Below are positions 16,404 through 25,953 of a stretch of DNA of 64,000 nt, piece after piece. The first letter of the stretch is position 1; every line of letters begins with the position of its first letter. Position numbers and translations under genes: made by a program. Source of the stretch: Rhodospirillaceae bacterium (GTDB lineage: Bacteria > Pseudomonadota > Alphaproteobacteria > TMED109); assembly GCA_902615805.1 (NCBI GenBank), contig CACMQH010000001.1, positions 283,222-347,221 on the forward strand. The letters are read 5' to 3'. The notes beneath the pieces were generated by a model, which worked only from the letters and a program-made list of their open reading frames with translations, did not search any database and was not told where the DNA came from.

Positions 16404-19214
16404 TTATCTACTATTATTTAATACGAGCAAACACCTTTCACATAAACCTTTGTTAATGCTTACTTCTTTTTTATATTGCCAACACCTCAAGCATTTCTCA
16501 AATTTTGTTTTGTAAACAAAAACTTCTACATTTTTCTCTTTATTAGAAAATGTAGAAATAAAATTATCATCTATTTTGTCTTTATTATCTAAAACAACAA
16601 ACGAAGAAACAATACATACATTATGCATTTCTATGTTCTTTATGGACTCTAAAATACTCTTCTCTTTCGTAATTAACACTACATTGGCTTCTAAACTTGA
16701 TCCTAATTTTTTTTCATTTCTGGCTATTTCTATAGCTGTATTAATTACTTTTCTTATTTTTTTAATATTTTCCCATTTTTCTAGCAGGTTAACATTATTC
16801 CAAATATTGTCAGGATTTTTAAAGACTTTTAAGTGTACACTTTCTATATTCTCTGTTTTAAATTTTTGCCAAACCTCTTCCATAGTATGACATAATACCG
16901 GAGCATACCATGTAGTTAACTTTTCTAAAATTTGAAATAGAACATTTATTTTATTTATTCTAATGTTATCTTCTATGCCGTTACAATACAAAGTATCTTT
17001 GCTAATATCAAAATAAAACGAGGATAAATCAACTGAGCAAAATTCAAATAATGCTTTGTAAAAGATATGAAATGCATACTCATTCAAAGATTTTTTTCTA
17101 ATAGTTTCAAGCTCATAAAGCCTAGCTAATATAAACTTATCAATCTCTTCTAAATCAGAATAATTAAAAGAAAAATCAATTTCTGCACTGCCTATATTAC
17201 CTAAAATGAACCTAAAAGTATTTCTTATTCTTCTATAGTTATCGTTTAAATTTGATAAAACTTCATCACCTATCTTCATATCATCTGAATAATCAGTTGT
17301 TGCCACCCATAACCTTAAAACATCCGCTCCTGATTTTTTTATTATGTCCTCTGGGTTTATAACATTACCTAAACTCTTAGACATTTTTCTACCTTTACCA
17401 TCTAGAACAAAGCCATGCGTTATAACACTTTTATAAGGGGCCCTACCTCTTGTTCCGCAGGCAGCTAGCAAAGAAGATTGAAAAAAACCTCTATGCTGAT
17501 CTGTTCCTTCTAAATATAAGTCTGCAGGCCAACTAAGATTATTATTTTCTAATACAAAGGCATAAGAGGTGCCTGAGTCAAACCATACATCTAGTATATC
17601 TTTAACAGCATAATAATCATCAGGGTTATAGTCTTTTTCTAAATATTTTAATGGGTTATCTGACAACCAAACATCAGACCCCTTTAGTTTTACATCTTCT
17701 ATTATTCTTTCCATTACCTTTTCATCTTTTAAAGGCTCTCCTGTATTTTTATTTATAAATATCGTCAATGGTACTCCCCATGACCTTTGTCTTGAAACAC
17801 ACCAATCTGGTCTATTCTCCACCATACTTTGTATCCTGTTTTTAGAGGACTTAGGAATCCATACAGTATCCTCAATACCTTGCATAGCTGTGTCTTTTAA
17901 ATTATTTGTTTTCATACTAATAAACCATTGTGGAGTGGTTCTATAAATAATAGGCTTTTTTGACCTCCATGAATGAGGGTAAGAGTGTCTGTATTCTCTT
18001 GATCCTAAAAGTTTATTTTGTTTTTCTAGCTCCTCTATAACACTTAAGTGTGCTTTAAAAACATGAATTCCTGCAAATACGGGAGTATTATCTCTATAAC
18101 AGCCATCATCTTTAACGATATCTTTAATTACGATATTATTATCTAAAGCTAAATAATAGTCGTCCTCACCATAACATGGAGCTATATGAACAAAGCCTGT
18201 ACCTTCACTATCTTCTACAAATTCCGCTTTTAGCAAAGGGACATCGTAATCAAATCCAATTTTTGAGAAAGGATGATGGCATATTGTGTTACCTAATTCT
18301 TCTCCTTTTATTTCCTTAATTAGCTCAAATTTACTTATATTACATCTATCACAAACTTCTTCTAATAAAGATTTTGCTACTAAATATTTATTATCCTTAA
18401 TAAGATTATTTTTACTTTCTTGAACTTTAAATATACAGTAATCAATAGAATCTCCGAATGCTATTGCCTTATTTCCTGGAATTGTCCATGGTGTAGTAGT
18501 CCATATAATTATAGAAGTATTTTCTAGTAGTTTATTCGGGCTATTTTTTACCTTAAAGGCTACATAAATAGAGGTTGAATCAATATCATGATACTCTATT
18601 TCTGCCTCTGCTAATGCAGTTTTTTCTATAGGTGACCACATTACTGGTTTTGAACCCTGATATAAAGAGCCATTTAGAAAAAATTTACTAAATTCTTTTA
18701 ATATAATTGCTTCTGACTCGTAAGCCATTGTTGTATATGGTTTATTCCAATCTGCTAAAACAAACAATCTTATAAAAGACTTTTTCTGTTCTTCAATCCA
18801 TTTTTGAGCAAACTCTCTACATTCATTCCTAAAATCTTTGATATCAATATCTTCTTTTTTTTTACCTTTTTTTCTATATTGTTTTTCTATTTGCCATTCT
18901 ATTGGTAAACCATGGCAATCCCAGCCTGGAACATATAAAGAATTATAGCCTTCAAATTGCATTGTTCTATTTATAATATCTTTTAATATTTTATTGGCAG
19001 CTGTACCTATATGAATTGGTCCATTTGCATAAGGAGGACCATCATGGAGAATAAACTTTTTTTTGTCTTTTGATTGTTCTTTAAGTTTTTTCCATAATTC
19101 TATATCATTCCAAAACGCCATCATTTTTACTTCTTCAGTTGGTAGCTTTCCTCTCATGCCAAAATCGGTTTTAGGAAGTAACATAGTTAAATTAAATTTG
19201 TTATTATCACTCAT
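16404..19214 (-). CDS. ileS: Isoleucyl-tRNA synthetase IleS
   Basis: IleS charges tRNA-Ile and edits valine. The 936-residue class I enzyme has the HIGH motif in GPPYANGPIHIGTA (near residue 60), editing-domain signature WTTTPWTIPGN, GWDCHGLPIEW, the zinc/active region WFDSGTSYAF, and KMSKS in GRKMSKSLGN. The C-terminal zinc finger is CLRCWQYKKE with a second CERC pair. Length and motif order match the bacterial IleS that lacks the eukaryote-type extension. It lies 8 bp downstream of ribF and 3 bp upstream of lspA. Confidence 0.97.
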   Translation of the reverse strand: MSDNNKFNLTMLLPKTDFGMRGKLPTEEVKMMAFWNDIELWKKLKEQSKDKKKFILHDGPPYANGPIHIGTAANKILKDIINRTMQFEGYNSLYVPGWDCHGLPIEWQIEKQYRKKGKKKEDIDIKDFRNECREFAQKWIEEQKKSFIRLFVLADWNKPYTTMAYESEAIILKEFSKFFLNGSLYQGSKPVMWSPIEKTALAEAEIEYHDIDSTSIYVAFKVKNSPNKLLENTSIIIWTTTPWTIPGNKAIAFGDSIDYCIFKVQESKNNLIKDNKYLVAKSLLEEVCDRCNISKFELIKEIKGEELGNTICHHPFSKIGFDYDVPLLKAEFVEDSEGTGFVHIAPCYGEDDYYLALDNNIVIKDIVKDDGCYRDNTPVFAGIHVFKAHLSVIEELEKQNKLLGSREYRHSYPHSWRSKKPIIYRTTPQWFISMKTNNLKDTAMQGIEDTVWIPKSSKNRIQSMVENRPDWCVSRQRSWGVPLTIFINKNTGEPLKDEKVMERIIEDVKLKGSDVWLSDNPLKYLEKDYNPDDYYAVKDILDVWFDSGTSYAFVLENNNLSWPADLYLEGTDQHRGFFQSSLLAACGTRGRAPYKSVITHGFVLDGKGRKMSKSLGNVINPEDIIKKSGADVLRLWVATTDYSDDMKIGDEVLSNLNDNYRRIRNTFRFILGNIGSAEIDFSFNYSDLEEIDKFILARLYELETIRKKSLNEYAFHIFYKALFEFCSVDLSSFYFDISKDTLYCNGIEDNIRINKINVLFQILEKLTTWYAPVLCHTMEEVWQKFKTENIESVHLKVFKNPDNIWNNVNLLEKWENIKKIRKVINTAIEIARNEKKLGSSLEANVVLITKEKSILESIKNIEMHNVCIVSSFVVLDNKDKIDDNFISTFSNKEKNVEVFVYKTKFEKCLRCWQYKKEVSINKGLCERCLLVLNNSR

Positions 19215-19222
19215 TTTTTTCT

Positions 19223-20173
19223 CTAATTATTATCTAAAACTGCTGTTTTTGTTAGTATTTCTTTTATATGCTCACAATCTTTTTTCATTCTAACTATTAA
19301 TTCCTGATCACTATTAAATTTTTCTTCATTTCTAATTTTTTCAACAAATGCTACTTTAATTCTCTTTTGATATAAATTACCAGTGTAATTAAAAATATAT
19401 ACTTCCAAAATTTCTTCTTTTCCATCATAGTGAGGTCTTATGCCACTCGATGCTGCACTCATTCTCCATTTTGTTTCTCCTTCTATCTGAGTCCAACATG
19501 CGTAAATACCTCTTTGTGGAGATATTTGATACATATATTTCAGATTAGCTGTAGGAAAGCCTAAAGTCCTTCCAAGAGCATTTCCTCTCACTACCCTACC
19601 TTGAACTTGCCAATTATGTCCTAAAAAGGTATTCGCCTTTATAATATTTCCATTTTTAACTAAATCTCTAATTAATGATGATGAGAATATATTATTGTTA
19701 TTATCTGATTTTTTTTTAATCGCTTCTACATTAAAAGCACCTTTTTCTTGGTATTTTTTTAATAGATTGACATTACCTTCTCTATTATAACCAAATCTAA
19801 AGTCTTCTCCTACTACTATATTGTTAACATTTAACATATTTATCAAATATTTTTCTATAAATTGTTCAGCTGATGTTTCACTAAACTTTTTAGAAAAACT
19901 TAATAAAAATAAAGCATCTAAACCTAATAACTTTAACTTTTCATATTTAGTTCTAAATCTAACTAGGTTTTTTTGCCATTTATTAGGTGCCATTATTTTA
20001 ACAGGATGAGGTGTAAAAGATAAAACTGCTGCCTTAGAATTATGAGTTTTTTTGTATTTTAAAAGTGCATCTAATAAATATTTATGTCCTTTATGTATGC
20101 CATCAAAATTACCCACAGCTATACTATAATTTTGTCTTTCAATATTCTTAAAATTATTTCTTTTTACAATCAT
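19223..20173 (-). CDS. ribF: Bifunctional riboflavin kinase / FAD synthetase RibF
   Basis: RibF phosphorylates riboflavin to FMN and adenylates it to FAD. The 316-residue protein has an N-terminal nucleotidyltransferase domain (AVGNFDGIHKGHKYLL, VVGEDFRFGYNREGN) and a C-terminal flavokinase domain (GRVVRGNALGRTLGFPTANL, RGIYACW). The flavins serve the many flavoproteins of the window, including GltB/GltD. It heads the minus-strand run ending in mutL; the 5' leader is AT-rich without a recognisable Shine-Dalgarno. Confidence 0.95.
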   Translation of the reverse strand: MIVKRNNFKNIERQNYSIAVGNFDGIHKGHKYLLDALLKYKKTHNSKAAVLSFTPHPVKIMAPNKWQKNLVRFRTKYEKLKLLGLDALFLLSFSKKFSETSAEQFIEKYLINMLNVNNIVVGEDFRFGYNREGNVNLLKKYQEKGAFNVEAIKKKSDNNNNIFSSSLIRDLVKNGNIIKANTFLGHNWQVQGRVVRGNALGRTLGFPTANLKYMYQISPQRGIYACWTQIEGETKWRMSAASSGIRPHYDGKEEILEVYIFNYTGNLYQKRIKVAFVEKIRNEEKFNSDQELIVRMKKDCEHIKEILTKTAVLDNN

Positions 20174-20189
20174 AATTAAAATTAATAAT

Positions 20190-21074
20190 TTAAATTACTT
20201 TCCATTTTACTTTTTTATTATCTTCATCAACAACTACTCCTTTATCCTTCAAACTTAATAAATTTGCCAGTATTGATTTTTCTGCGGCTGGCCAAAGTCT
20301 CTTATCTGTAGTTTTATAGAATTTACTGACCATTTCTTTTATAGTTAAATTATTTTTAGATAACTCATTAATAATTTGAGTTTGCCTCATTAGTCTATGT
20401 GCTATTAATGCATTTACAAATTGTCTTGGCTTAGTGATGGGCCCTCCATGAGTAGGATAAAATATTTTATATTTATAATTTAATACTTTCTTCAAGCTTT
20501 CGATATAAGAAGTCATATTTCCATCAGGAGGCACTATAACAGTTGTAGACCAACCCATAATGTGATCTCCTGTAAATAAAATTAATTGTTCTTCCAAACC
20601 ATAACACATATGGTTTGATGTGTGTCCTGGCGTATGTATAGCTCTAATAGTCCACCCATCGCCGTTTACTAATTCTCCATCATTTAAATAAATATCTGGT
20701 TTAAAGGTTAAATCATGCCCTTCTTCAAAGTTAGTATCAAATTTTTTTCTTTTGTATGGACCATATCCATATGACGTACAATCAATGTTTTCTTTAATAA
20801 CCTTGGCTGCAGGGGAATGATCTGCATGGGTATGTGTTATAAAAAGACTTACTTTTTTTGCACTCTTTAATAATTTTAACAAATTAAATATATGAGATTC
20901 TATTAAAGGCCCAGGATCAATAATCGCAAGATCATCATGGCCAATAATATATGTTCCTGTTCCATAAAATGTAAATGGACTAGGGTTTTTTGCTAATAAT
21001 CTTTTTACATTACTATCAATAATTTCAACAGTATTGTAATTAGCTTTAAAATTTTTATTATAATAGTTTTTCAC
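20190..21074 (-). CDS. MBL-fold metallo-hydrolase with C-terminal winged helix (LACTB2-like)
   Basis: The 294-residue protein has the metallo-beta-lactamase zinc motif THTHADHSPAA, the following ligand region AIHTPGHTSNHMCY, LFTGDHIMGW and YPTHGGPI. The last 70 residues look like the winged-helix tail found in LACTB2-type hydrolases, some of which are ribonucleases and others thioesterase/glyoxalase II-like. The substrate is unknown. The start codon appears to be GTG (minus strand, 21074), giving MKNYYNKNF; it diverges from the NUDIX gene over 76 bp. A cytosolic location is likely as there is no signal peptide. Confidence 0.82.
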   Translation of the reverse strand: MKNYYNKNFKANYNTVEIIDSNVKRLLAKNPSPFTFYGTGTYIIGHDDLAIIDPGPLIESHIFNLLKLLKSAKKVSLFITHTHADHSPAAKVIKENIDCTSYGYGPYKRKKFDTNFEEGHDLTFKPDIYLNDGELVNGDGWTIRAIHTPGHTSNHMCYGLEEQLILFTGDHIMGWSTTVIVPPDGNMTSYIESLKKVLNYKYKIFYPTHGGPITKPRQFVNALIAHRLMRQTQIINELSKNNLTIKEMVSKFYKTTDKRLWPAAEKSILANLLSLKDKGVVVDEDNKKVKWKVI

Positions 21075-21150
21075 TTCTAAATAATTTATTATTAAAGAAA
21101 ATTTTTATATTTATTAATTACTTTAATTTAAATAATATTACTACAGTTTT

Positions 21151-21864
21151 ATGGAAAAAATTAATTATAAACCAACTAAACCAAAAGATGCTTCTACGTT
21201 AATTATAATTAGGAAAAATAAGAAAAAAACCTTTGTTTTAATGGGGCAAAGACCAATGCAGTCACGGTTTATGCCTGGAGTTTATGTTTTTCCTGGTGGA
21301 GTAACAGAAAAAGAGGATTTGCAAGCTTATAAATTTTTTAAATTAAAACCCAATAAACAAGTTAACAAAAAAGCAGTGAAATCTTACTCTAATTCTCATT
21401 GTCAATCATTATTACTAACGGCTATAAGAGAAACTGCGGAAGAAACAGGGCTGTATTTAGCTAAAGCAGACAAAAGCTCATCAAAACCATTTATCAATAG
21501 TGAAAGTTCGTGGAATGATTTTACTGATAAATCATATGTTCCGAGCATACATAAGTTGCTCTTTTTTGGTAGAGCCATTACTCCCTCAAAGTTAAAAATA
21601 AGGTTTCATGCTAGATTTTTTTTAGCTTTTTATGAAGACTTTGTTGGCAATATGAAAGCTAATAGAGAATTGGAAAATCTAGACTGGATAAGCCTCAATG
21701 AAGCTAAAAATAAAAAAATTGCAGACGTAACAGAATTTATGTTGAATGAAATAATCAAATTAAATAATAATTATTCTAACGTGTCTAATAAGAAAGTTTT
21801 TCCGATGTTTACTTGGAAAAATAATAAGCGCTGGATTAAGTGGGATAAGATAATTAAATCATAA
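21151..21864 (+). CDS. NUDIX hydrolase
   Basis: The 237-residue protein carries a NUDIX domain whose box is partly atypical: FPGGVTEKED lies about 40 residues before AIRETAEETGLYLA, the REXXEEXG core. This long insertion between the GG and RE parts is typical of the NUDT19/NUDT7-like group that hydrolyses CoA derivatives. Substrate assignment remains inference. The start MEKINYKPTKPKDASTLIIIRK is an ATG. It lies 11 bp upstream of speE on the same strand and could be co-transcribed, although I see no functional link. Confidence 0.82.
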   Translation: MEKINYKPTKPKDASTLIIIRKNKKKTFVLMGQRPMQSRFMPGVYVFPGGVTEKEDLQAYKFFKLKPNKQVNKKAVKSYSNSHCQSLLLTAIRETAEETGLYLAKADKSSSKPFINSESSWNDFTDKSYVPSIHKLLFFGRAITPSKLKIRFHARFFLAFYEDFVGNMKANRELENLDWISLNEAKNKKIADVTEFMLNEIIKLNNNYSNVSNKKVFPMFTWKNNKRWIKWDKIIKS

Positions 21865-21875
21865 AGGTAAGCAAT

Positions 21876-22700
21876 ATGAAAACTTTTAAAGAAAAATTAC
21901 ATATAGGATTAAATCAAGAGATTAAGATAAAAAATAGATTAATAAATAAAAAGTCTAATTTTCAAAAAATAGAAATTTTTGATACTTTAACTTATGGTCG
22001 AGTCCTAGCTCTAGATGGTGTTATTCAGGTAACAGAAAATGATGAATATGCTTATTCTGAAATGTTGGTACATCCAGCTATGCAGGCATTGGCCAAAAAA
22101 GCTAAGAAAATATTAATAATTGGAGGAGGGGATGGTGCTGTTGCAGAAGAAGTGCTTAAATATAATTATGTTAGAAAAATTGATTTAGTGGATATTGACA
22201 AGGAAGTTGTAGATTTAAGTAAAAAATACTTTAAAAAAATTAATAATAATTCACTGGTTAACAAAAAACTAAATTTATTTTATGAGGATGCTTTTAAGTT
22301 CATAGATAAAAATCAAAATTCTTATGATCTAATTATCGCAGATAGACCTGATCCCATAGGAGCTGGAAAAAGTTTGTATAAATCTAATTTTTATAAAAAA
22401 ATTAAGAATATAATGTCTGAAAGTAGTATAGCTATATTCCAAAGCGGAGTACCTTTTTTACAGAAAAAAGAGCTTAAGGAAGTCATTAGGGATATAAAAA
22501 AATATTTTAAATATTATGGTTTTTATTTCACTGTTGTTCCATCCTATATAGGAGGTTTTATGGCTTTAGTATGGGCGTCAAATAATTACGATTTATTTAA
22601 AAAAAGAAATTTTGTTATAAACAATAATATTAAAACAAAATATTTTAATAAAGAAATATTAAATGCCTCTTTCGCAGTTCCTAATTTTTTACAAAAATAA
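21876..22700 (+). CDS. speE: Spermidine synthase SpeE (polyamine aminopropyltransferase)
   Basis: SpeE transfers an aminopropyl group from decarboxylated S-adenosylmethionine to putrescine. The 274-residue enzyme has the family N-terminus, DGVIQVTENDEYAYSEML, the nucleotide-binding ILIIGGGDGAVAEEVLKY, the acidic residue of VDIDKEVVDL, and the catalytic-loop region LIIADRPDPIGAG (usual form DxTDPxGPA, here with RPDP). The sequence AAGGT sits at a good distance before ATG 21876. It converges with the decarboxylase gene and, with speD, forms a complete putrescine-to-spermidine module. Confidence 0.92.
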   Translation: MKTFKEKLHIGLNQEIKIKNRLINKKSNFQKIEIFDTLTYGRVLALDGVIQVTENDEYAYSEMLVHPAMQALAKKAKKILIIGGGDGAVAEEVLKYNYVRKIDLVDIDKEVVDLSKKYFKKINNNSLVNKKLNLFYEDAFKFIDKNQNSYDLIIADRPDPIGAGKSLYKSNFYKKIKNIMSESSIAIFQSGVPFLQKKELKEVIRDIKKYFKYYGFYFTVVPSYIGGFMALVWASNNYDLFKKRNFVINNNIKTKYFNKEILNASFAVPNFLQK

Positions 22701-22706
22701 TTTAAT

Positions 22707-23834
22707 TTATTTCAAAAATATTTCTTTTATTTTTTTTATTCCATTAAATTCTGATTGATAGGAAATAATATATGAGCCTGCTGAAAATATTCTCAGCCTA
22801 TCTCCTGCCTTAATATTTTTAGGTAATGTATATAATTTTTTTTGATATAAAATATCATGACTATCACAAGATGGACCAGCAATTATATATTCAACTGTTT
22901 TCTCTTTATTTTTTCTAGAAAACTCTATTTTATATTTAATTGCCTCTCCTTCAGTTTCAGCTAGCCCACTGTATCTTCCTACGTCTAGATATAGCCACCT
23001 TTTACCTTCTTTTTCTTTAATTAAAATAACTTCACTCTCCAATACACCGGCACTTGCAACAAGGAACCTTCCTGGTTCTGCAATGATATTTGCTGGCATC
23101 ACTTGGTCATAATATTTAGTAATTTGATTGAGAATATTTTTAGCGTAATCCTTAAAATCTATTTTTTTATTATCATAGTTTTCTGGCATTCCACCACCTA
23201 TATTTAGAAAACTCAACTCAAAATATTTTTTTTTAAATTTTTTATATATTTGTGATGACGTTTTAATTGCTTTCTCCCAGGTTTGTTTTGATAGTTGTTG
23301 TGAACCTACATGAAAAGATAAACCTACAGGACTCAAGCCAATTTCTTTTGCCTTAATTAATAAATACTCTAATTCTTTTGAAGAACAACCAAATTTTTTA
23401 GAAAGCGGCCATTGTGCTCCACCATTATAAACCTCAAGCCTACAATACACATTGGATCTAGGTGCAAACTCTCTAATTTTTAATAACTCTTCTTCGCAGT
23501 CAAATGCAAATAGTTTTACTCCTAGCTTAAAAGCTTTTTTTATATCATCTGATTTTTTTACAGTGTTCCCAAAAGAAATTTTTTTAGCACTTATACCTAA
23601 ATCGGTGCAAACTTTTATTTCATTAATACTAGCACAGTCAAAGTTAGAGCCAAGTTTGTTTAGTAATGCTATTATTTTTACACTAGGATTAGCTTTTACT
23701 GCATAATAAGGTTTAATAACTCCAAATAGCTTTACGAATTGAGAAAAGTTTTCTTTAACTTTCTCCAAATCATAAACTAATCTAGGAGTCGTGTTTCTAT
23801 TGTTGTTTAGCCATTCAACACATTTTTTTGTCAA
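22707..23834 (-). CDS. Ornithine decarboxylase-like fold III PLP enzyme
   Basis: This 375-residue enzyme belongs to the alanine-racemase-fold (group IV) decarboxylases. The PLP lysine is in YYAVKANPS, a glycine-rich phosphate-binding loop is in LNIGGGMP, GRF is in AEPGRFLVA, and the active-site cysteine at the dimer interface is in IAGPSCDSHDI. Family members decarboxylate ornithine and/or lysine. Ornithine, giving putrescine, is the likelier substrate given adjacent speD and speE, but lysine cannot be excluded. It overlaps the end of speD by 20 bp. Confidence 0.9.
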   Translation of the reverse strand: MTKKCVEWLNNNRNTTPRLVYDLEKVKENFSQFVKLFGVIKPYYAVKANPSVKIIALLNKLGSNFDCASINEIKVCTDLGISAKKISFGNTVKKSDDIKKAFKLGVKLFAFDCEEELLKIREFAPRSNVYCRLEVYNGGAQWPLSKKFGCSSKELEYLLIKAKEIGLSPVGLSFHVGSQQLSKQTWEKAIKTSSQIYKKFKKKYFELSFLNIGGGMPENYDNKKIDFKDYAKNILNQITKYYDQVMPANIIAEPGRFLVASAGVLESEVILIKEKEGKRWLYLDVGRYSGLAETEGEAIKYKIEFSRKNKEKTVEYIIAGPSCDSHDILYQKKLYTLPKNIKAGDRLRIFSAGSYIISYQSEFNGIKKIKEIFLK

Positions 23835-24258
23835 TTTTAGTTATTCCTCTTTTTATAATTTCAATTTTTTTTCTTTTTGGTTTTAGTGTTTTAACCAAAA
23901 ATTCGCTAGCTAATTCAGGATAAGTTTTACCACACATAAATATATCAAATGCAATATAATTTCTTTCTGGCCAAGTATGCACGCTGATATGTGACTCAGC
24001 TAAGACAGCTACTCCTGATATACCTTGCTCTTTACCAAATCTGTGCATATGCATATGCAGTATTTTTGCTTTAGATAAATTAGCTGCTTCTTTAATGATT
24101 TTTTTAAGCGGTGCTATTTTATTAGAAAAACTACAATTCCATAAGTCTAAAATAATATGAGTTCCAGCGAAAATAATATTCTTTTCAATTATAAAATAGT
24201 CTTCAGAAACTTCTTTTTCGTAATATTTTAAACTTTGATTTCTTTTTACAAAACTCAT
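23815..24258 (-). CDS. speD: S-adenosylmethionine decarboxylase proenzyme SpeD
   Basis: SpeD makes decarboxylated S-adenosylmethionine, the aminopropyl donor for SpeE. The 147-residue proenzyme is of the short bacterial class. Autocleavage would occur at the Glu-Ser bond in LAESHISVHTWPE, creating the pyruvoyl cofactor on the serine; YIAFDIFMCGKTYP contains the conserved catalytic cysteine. It is the first gene of the speD-decarboxylase unit, overlapping it by 20 bp, and is preceded by tRNA-Leu on the same strand with a 21-bp gap. Confidence 0.93.
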   Translation of the reverse strand: MSFVKRNQSLKYYEKEVSEDYFIIEKNIIFAGTHIILDLWNCSFSNKIAPLKKIIKEAANLSKAKILHMHMHRFGKEQGISGVAVLAESHISVHTWPERNYIAFDIFMCGKTYPELASEFLVKTLKPKRKKIEIIKRGITKIDKKMC

Positions 24259-24279
24259 TAGACCCTCTACTAATAATTG

Positions 24280-24362
24280 GTAGGGCTGGAGAGACTCGAA
24301 CTCTCAAGGATTTCTCCGGGGGATTTTGAATCCCCTGCGTCTACCAATTCCGCCACAGCCCC
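24280..24362 (-). tRNA. tRNA-Leu (CAA)
   Basis: On the minus strand the acceptor GGGGCTG pairs with CAGCCCT. The anticodon stem GGGGA/TCCCC encloses TTCAAAA, anticodon CAA. A variable arm follows (class II tRNA), the T arm contains GAGTTCGAGTCTC, and CCA is encoded. It reads TTG leucine codons. The first acceptor pair is G-U. It lies just upstream of speD on the same strand. Confidence 0.93.
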
Positions 24363-24401
24363 AAAAAATACAAATGATAATTTTTAAACTTTTTTTATAT
24401 A

Positions 24402-25358
24402 TTATTCAATATATTTTTTTCTATATAAGTCTAACTGCTTTTTTATTCCCTGTCTTAAGGTGATACTTTTCATTTTTAAATGATGAATTTCTTTTGGTAT
24501 AGGATATTGAAAAATTTCTGATATCATATCACCCTCAGAAACTGCCTTCTTTGCTGCATTATCTAGAAAATACAACCAATTTTTTGTATCATTTAGATCC
24601 AGCTTATTATTAATTATACTGCCGTGTCCAGGTATTAGATAATCCCATGACAAATCTAATTTATTGTTAATTACATTAATCCACATAGGAATATTTGCAT
24701 CAGAAAATGCTGCAGCTCTTCCTATAAAAATTACATCACCAGTAATGTAAGTGTTTGTATTAAAATCATATGCTATTAGATCTCCTTTAGTATGTGCTAT
24801 ACCTAGATTTTTTATTAATACTCTTCTATTGCCTAAATTAACTTCTATACTGTCAGCTAAAAAGCTTATTTTTTCCTCGGAAATATTATCAAAGTTTATA
24901 TTATCCTCATTAAAACCTAGATTTTTAATCAATAAGTTATTAATTAATGGACCTTCCTTTTTTAAATAAGAATATTCAGTTTTATCTATAAAAATAGTAA
25001 CTTTTTTTTTAATATATACCTCTATTCCGTATGCGTGATCAAAGTGTCTATGAGAAATTACTAAATACTTAATTGGTTTTTTTGAATATTTTCTTAATTC
25101 CTTTATAAATCTTTCTGCAAATTCTTTAGAAGGTCCTGCATCATAAACTAGAATTGATTTATTACCTATAATTGCTATCTTATTAGCTATCGCACCCTTA
25201 TTTATTTCGTTAGGTTCTTCATTTTCTCCATAATAAATTAAAATCCCTGGTAAAACTTCATTTAATAAAATTTGATTATTCTCAGCAATGTTATACTTTA
25301 AGAATGAAAAAAATAAAAAAAAAGAAATAATTATTAATTTTAGAAAATAATTTATCAT
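24402..25358 (-). CDS. Exported MBL-fold metallo-hydrolase
   Basis: The track ORF starts at 25628, but that extends 270 bp antisense into the DedA-like gene. ATG 25358 gives MINYFLKLIIISFFLFF, a good signal peptide, and a 318-residue product. Zinc motifs are VISHRHFDHAYG (HxHxDH), LGIAHTKGDLIAYD, ITGDVIF and IPGHGSII. Exported proteins of this type include class B-like lactamase relatives and the SoxH/quinoprotein-relay group; no substrate can be assigned. Its start codon overlaps the ATG of the divergent gene (CATG at 25356-25359). tRNA-Leu follows downstream on the same strand. Confidence 0.8.
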   Translation of the reverse strand: MINYFLKLIIISFFLFFSFLKYNIAENNQILLNEVLPGILIYYGENEEPNEINKGAIANKIAIIGNKSILVYDAGPSKEFAERFIKELRKYSKKPIKYLVISHRHFDHAYGIEVYIKKKVTIFIDKTEYSYLKKEGPLINNLLIKNLGFNEDNINFDNISEEKISFLADSIEVNLGNRRVLIKNLGIAHTKGDLIAYDFNTNTYITGDVIFIGRAAAFSDANIPMWINVINNKLDLSWDYLIPGHGSIINNKLDLNDTKNWLYFLDNAAKKAVSEGDMISEIFQYPIPKEIHHLKMKSITLRQGIKKQLDLYRKKYIE

Positions 25359-25953
25359 GAAAAAATTTAAAAAACTTATTTTTAATATAATAGATAATAC
25401 ATTAAAAGTATCAAAGAATAAAAACTCCGTAAAACTTTTAAGTTTATTTTCGTTTTTAGAGTCGATTATTTTTCCTATTCCACCAGATATTTTTTTAATT
25501 CCAATAGTTTTAGCAAAAAAAAATAGATGGCTTTTTATAAGTATAGTTTGCACACTATTTTCTGTTTTAGGAGGTGTCATAGGGTATATGATAGGATATT
25601 TTTTTTGGGATTTAGTAGGTAATAACATAATTAATTTTTATGGTGCTGAAAATCAATTAAATCAATTAAAAGAATATTTTTCTAAATATGGTCTGTTTAT
25701 AATTTTACTAGCAGGTTTTACTCCAATACCTTATAAGATATTCACAATTGGAAGTGGCTTGTTATCATTTAATTTTTTTATTTTTATAATTTGCTCAATA
25801 TTTGCTAGAGGTTTAAGGTTTGTTTCACTTTCCTATTTAGTATATAAATATGGAGAAAAAAGCTTATCTTTTGTAGATAAATATTTTTATAAATTAACGT
25901 TATTCTTTGTATTAATATTGGCTTTAGTTTTTATAATTTTCATATATGGATAA
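25357..25953 (+). CDS. DedA/YqaA-like inner-membrane protein (SNARE-associated/VTT domain)
   Basis: The 198-residue protein has about four to five hydrophobic segments and the family motifs SFLESIIFPIPPDIFLIP (N-terminal re-entrant region), GGVIGYMIGYFFWD, and the second loop LAGFTPIPYKIFTIGSG with PYK. YqaA-type DedA proteins are inner-membrane proteins linked in other bacteria to envelope homeostasis, polyprenyl-phosphate or lipid flipping. ATG 25357 overlaps the start codon of the divergent MBL gene by two bases. It overlaps dsbB by 8 bp. Confidence 0.87.
   Translation: MKKFKKLIFNIIDNTLKVSKNKNSVKLLSLFSFLESIIFPIPPDIFLIPIVLAKKNRWLFISIVCTLFSVLGGVIGYMIGYFFWDLVGNNIINFYGAENQLNQLKEYFSKYGLFIILLAGFTPIPYKIFTIGSGLLSFNFFIFIICSIFARGLRFVSLSYLVYKYGEKSLSFVDKYFYKLTLFFVLILALVFIIFIYG

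Noticed and set aside
24402-25628. Longer reading frame for the exported MBL protein starting at 25628
   Set aside because: The extra 90 residues run antisense through the DedA-like gene and precede an obvious signal peptide at ATG 25358.
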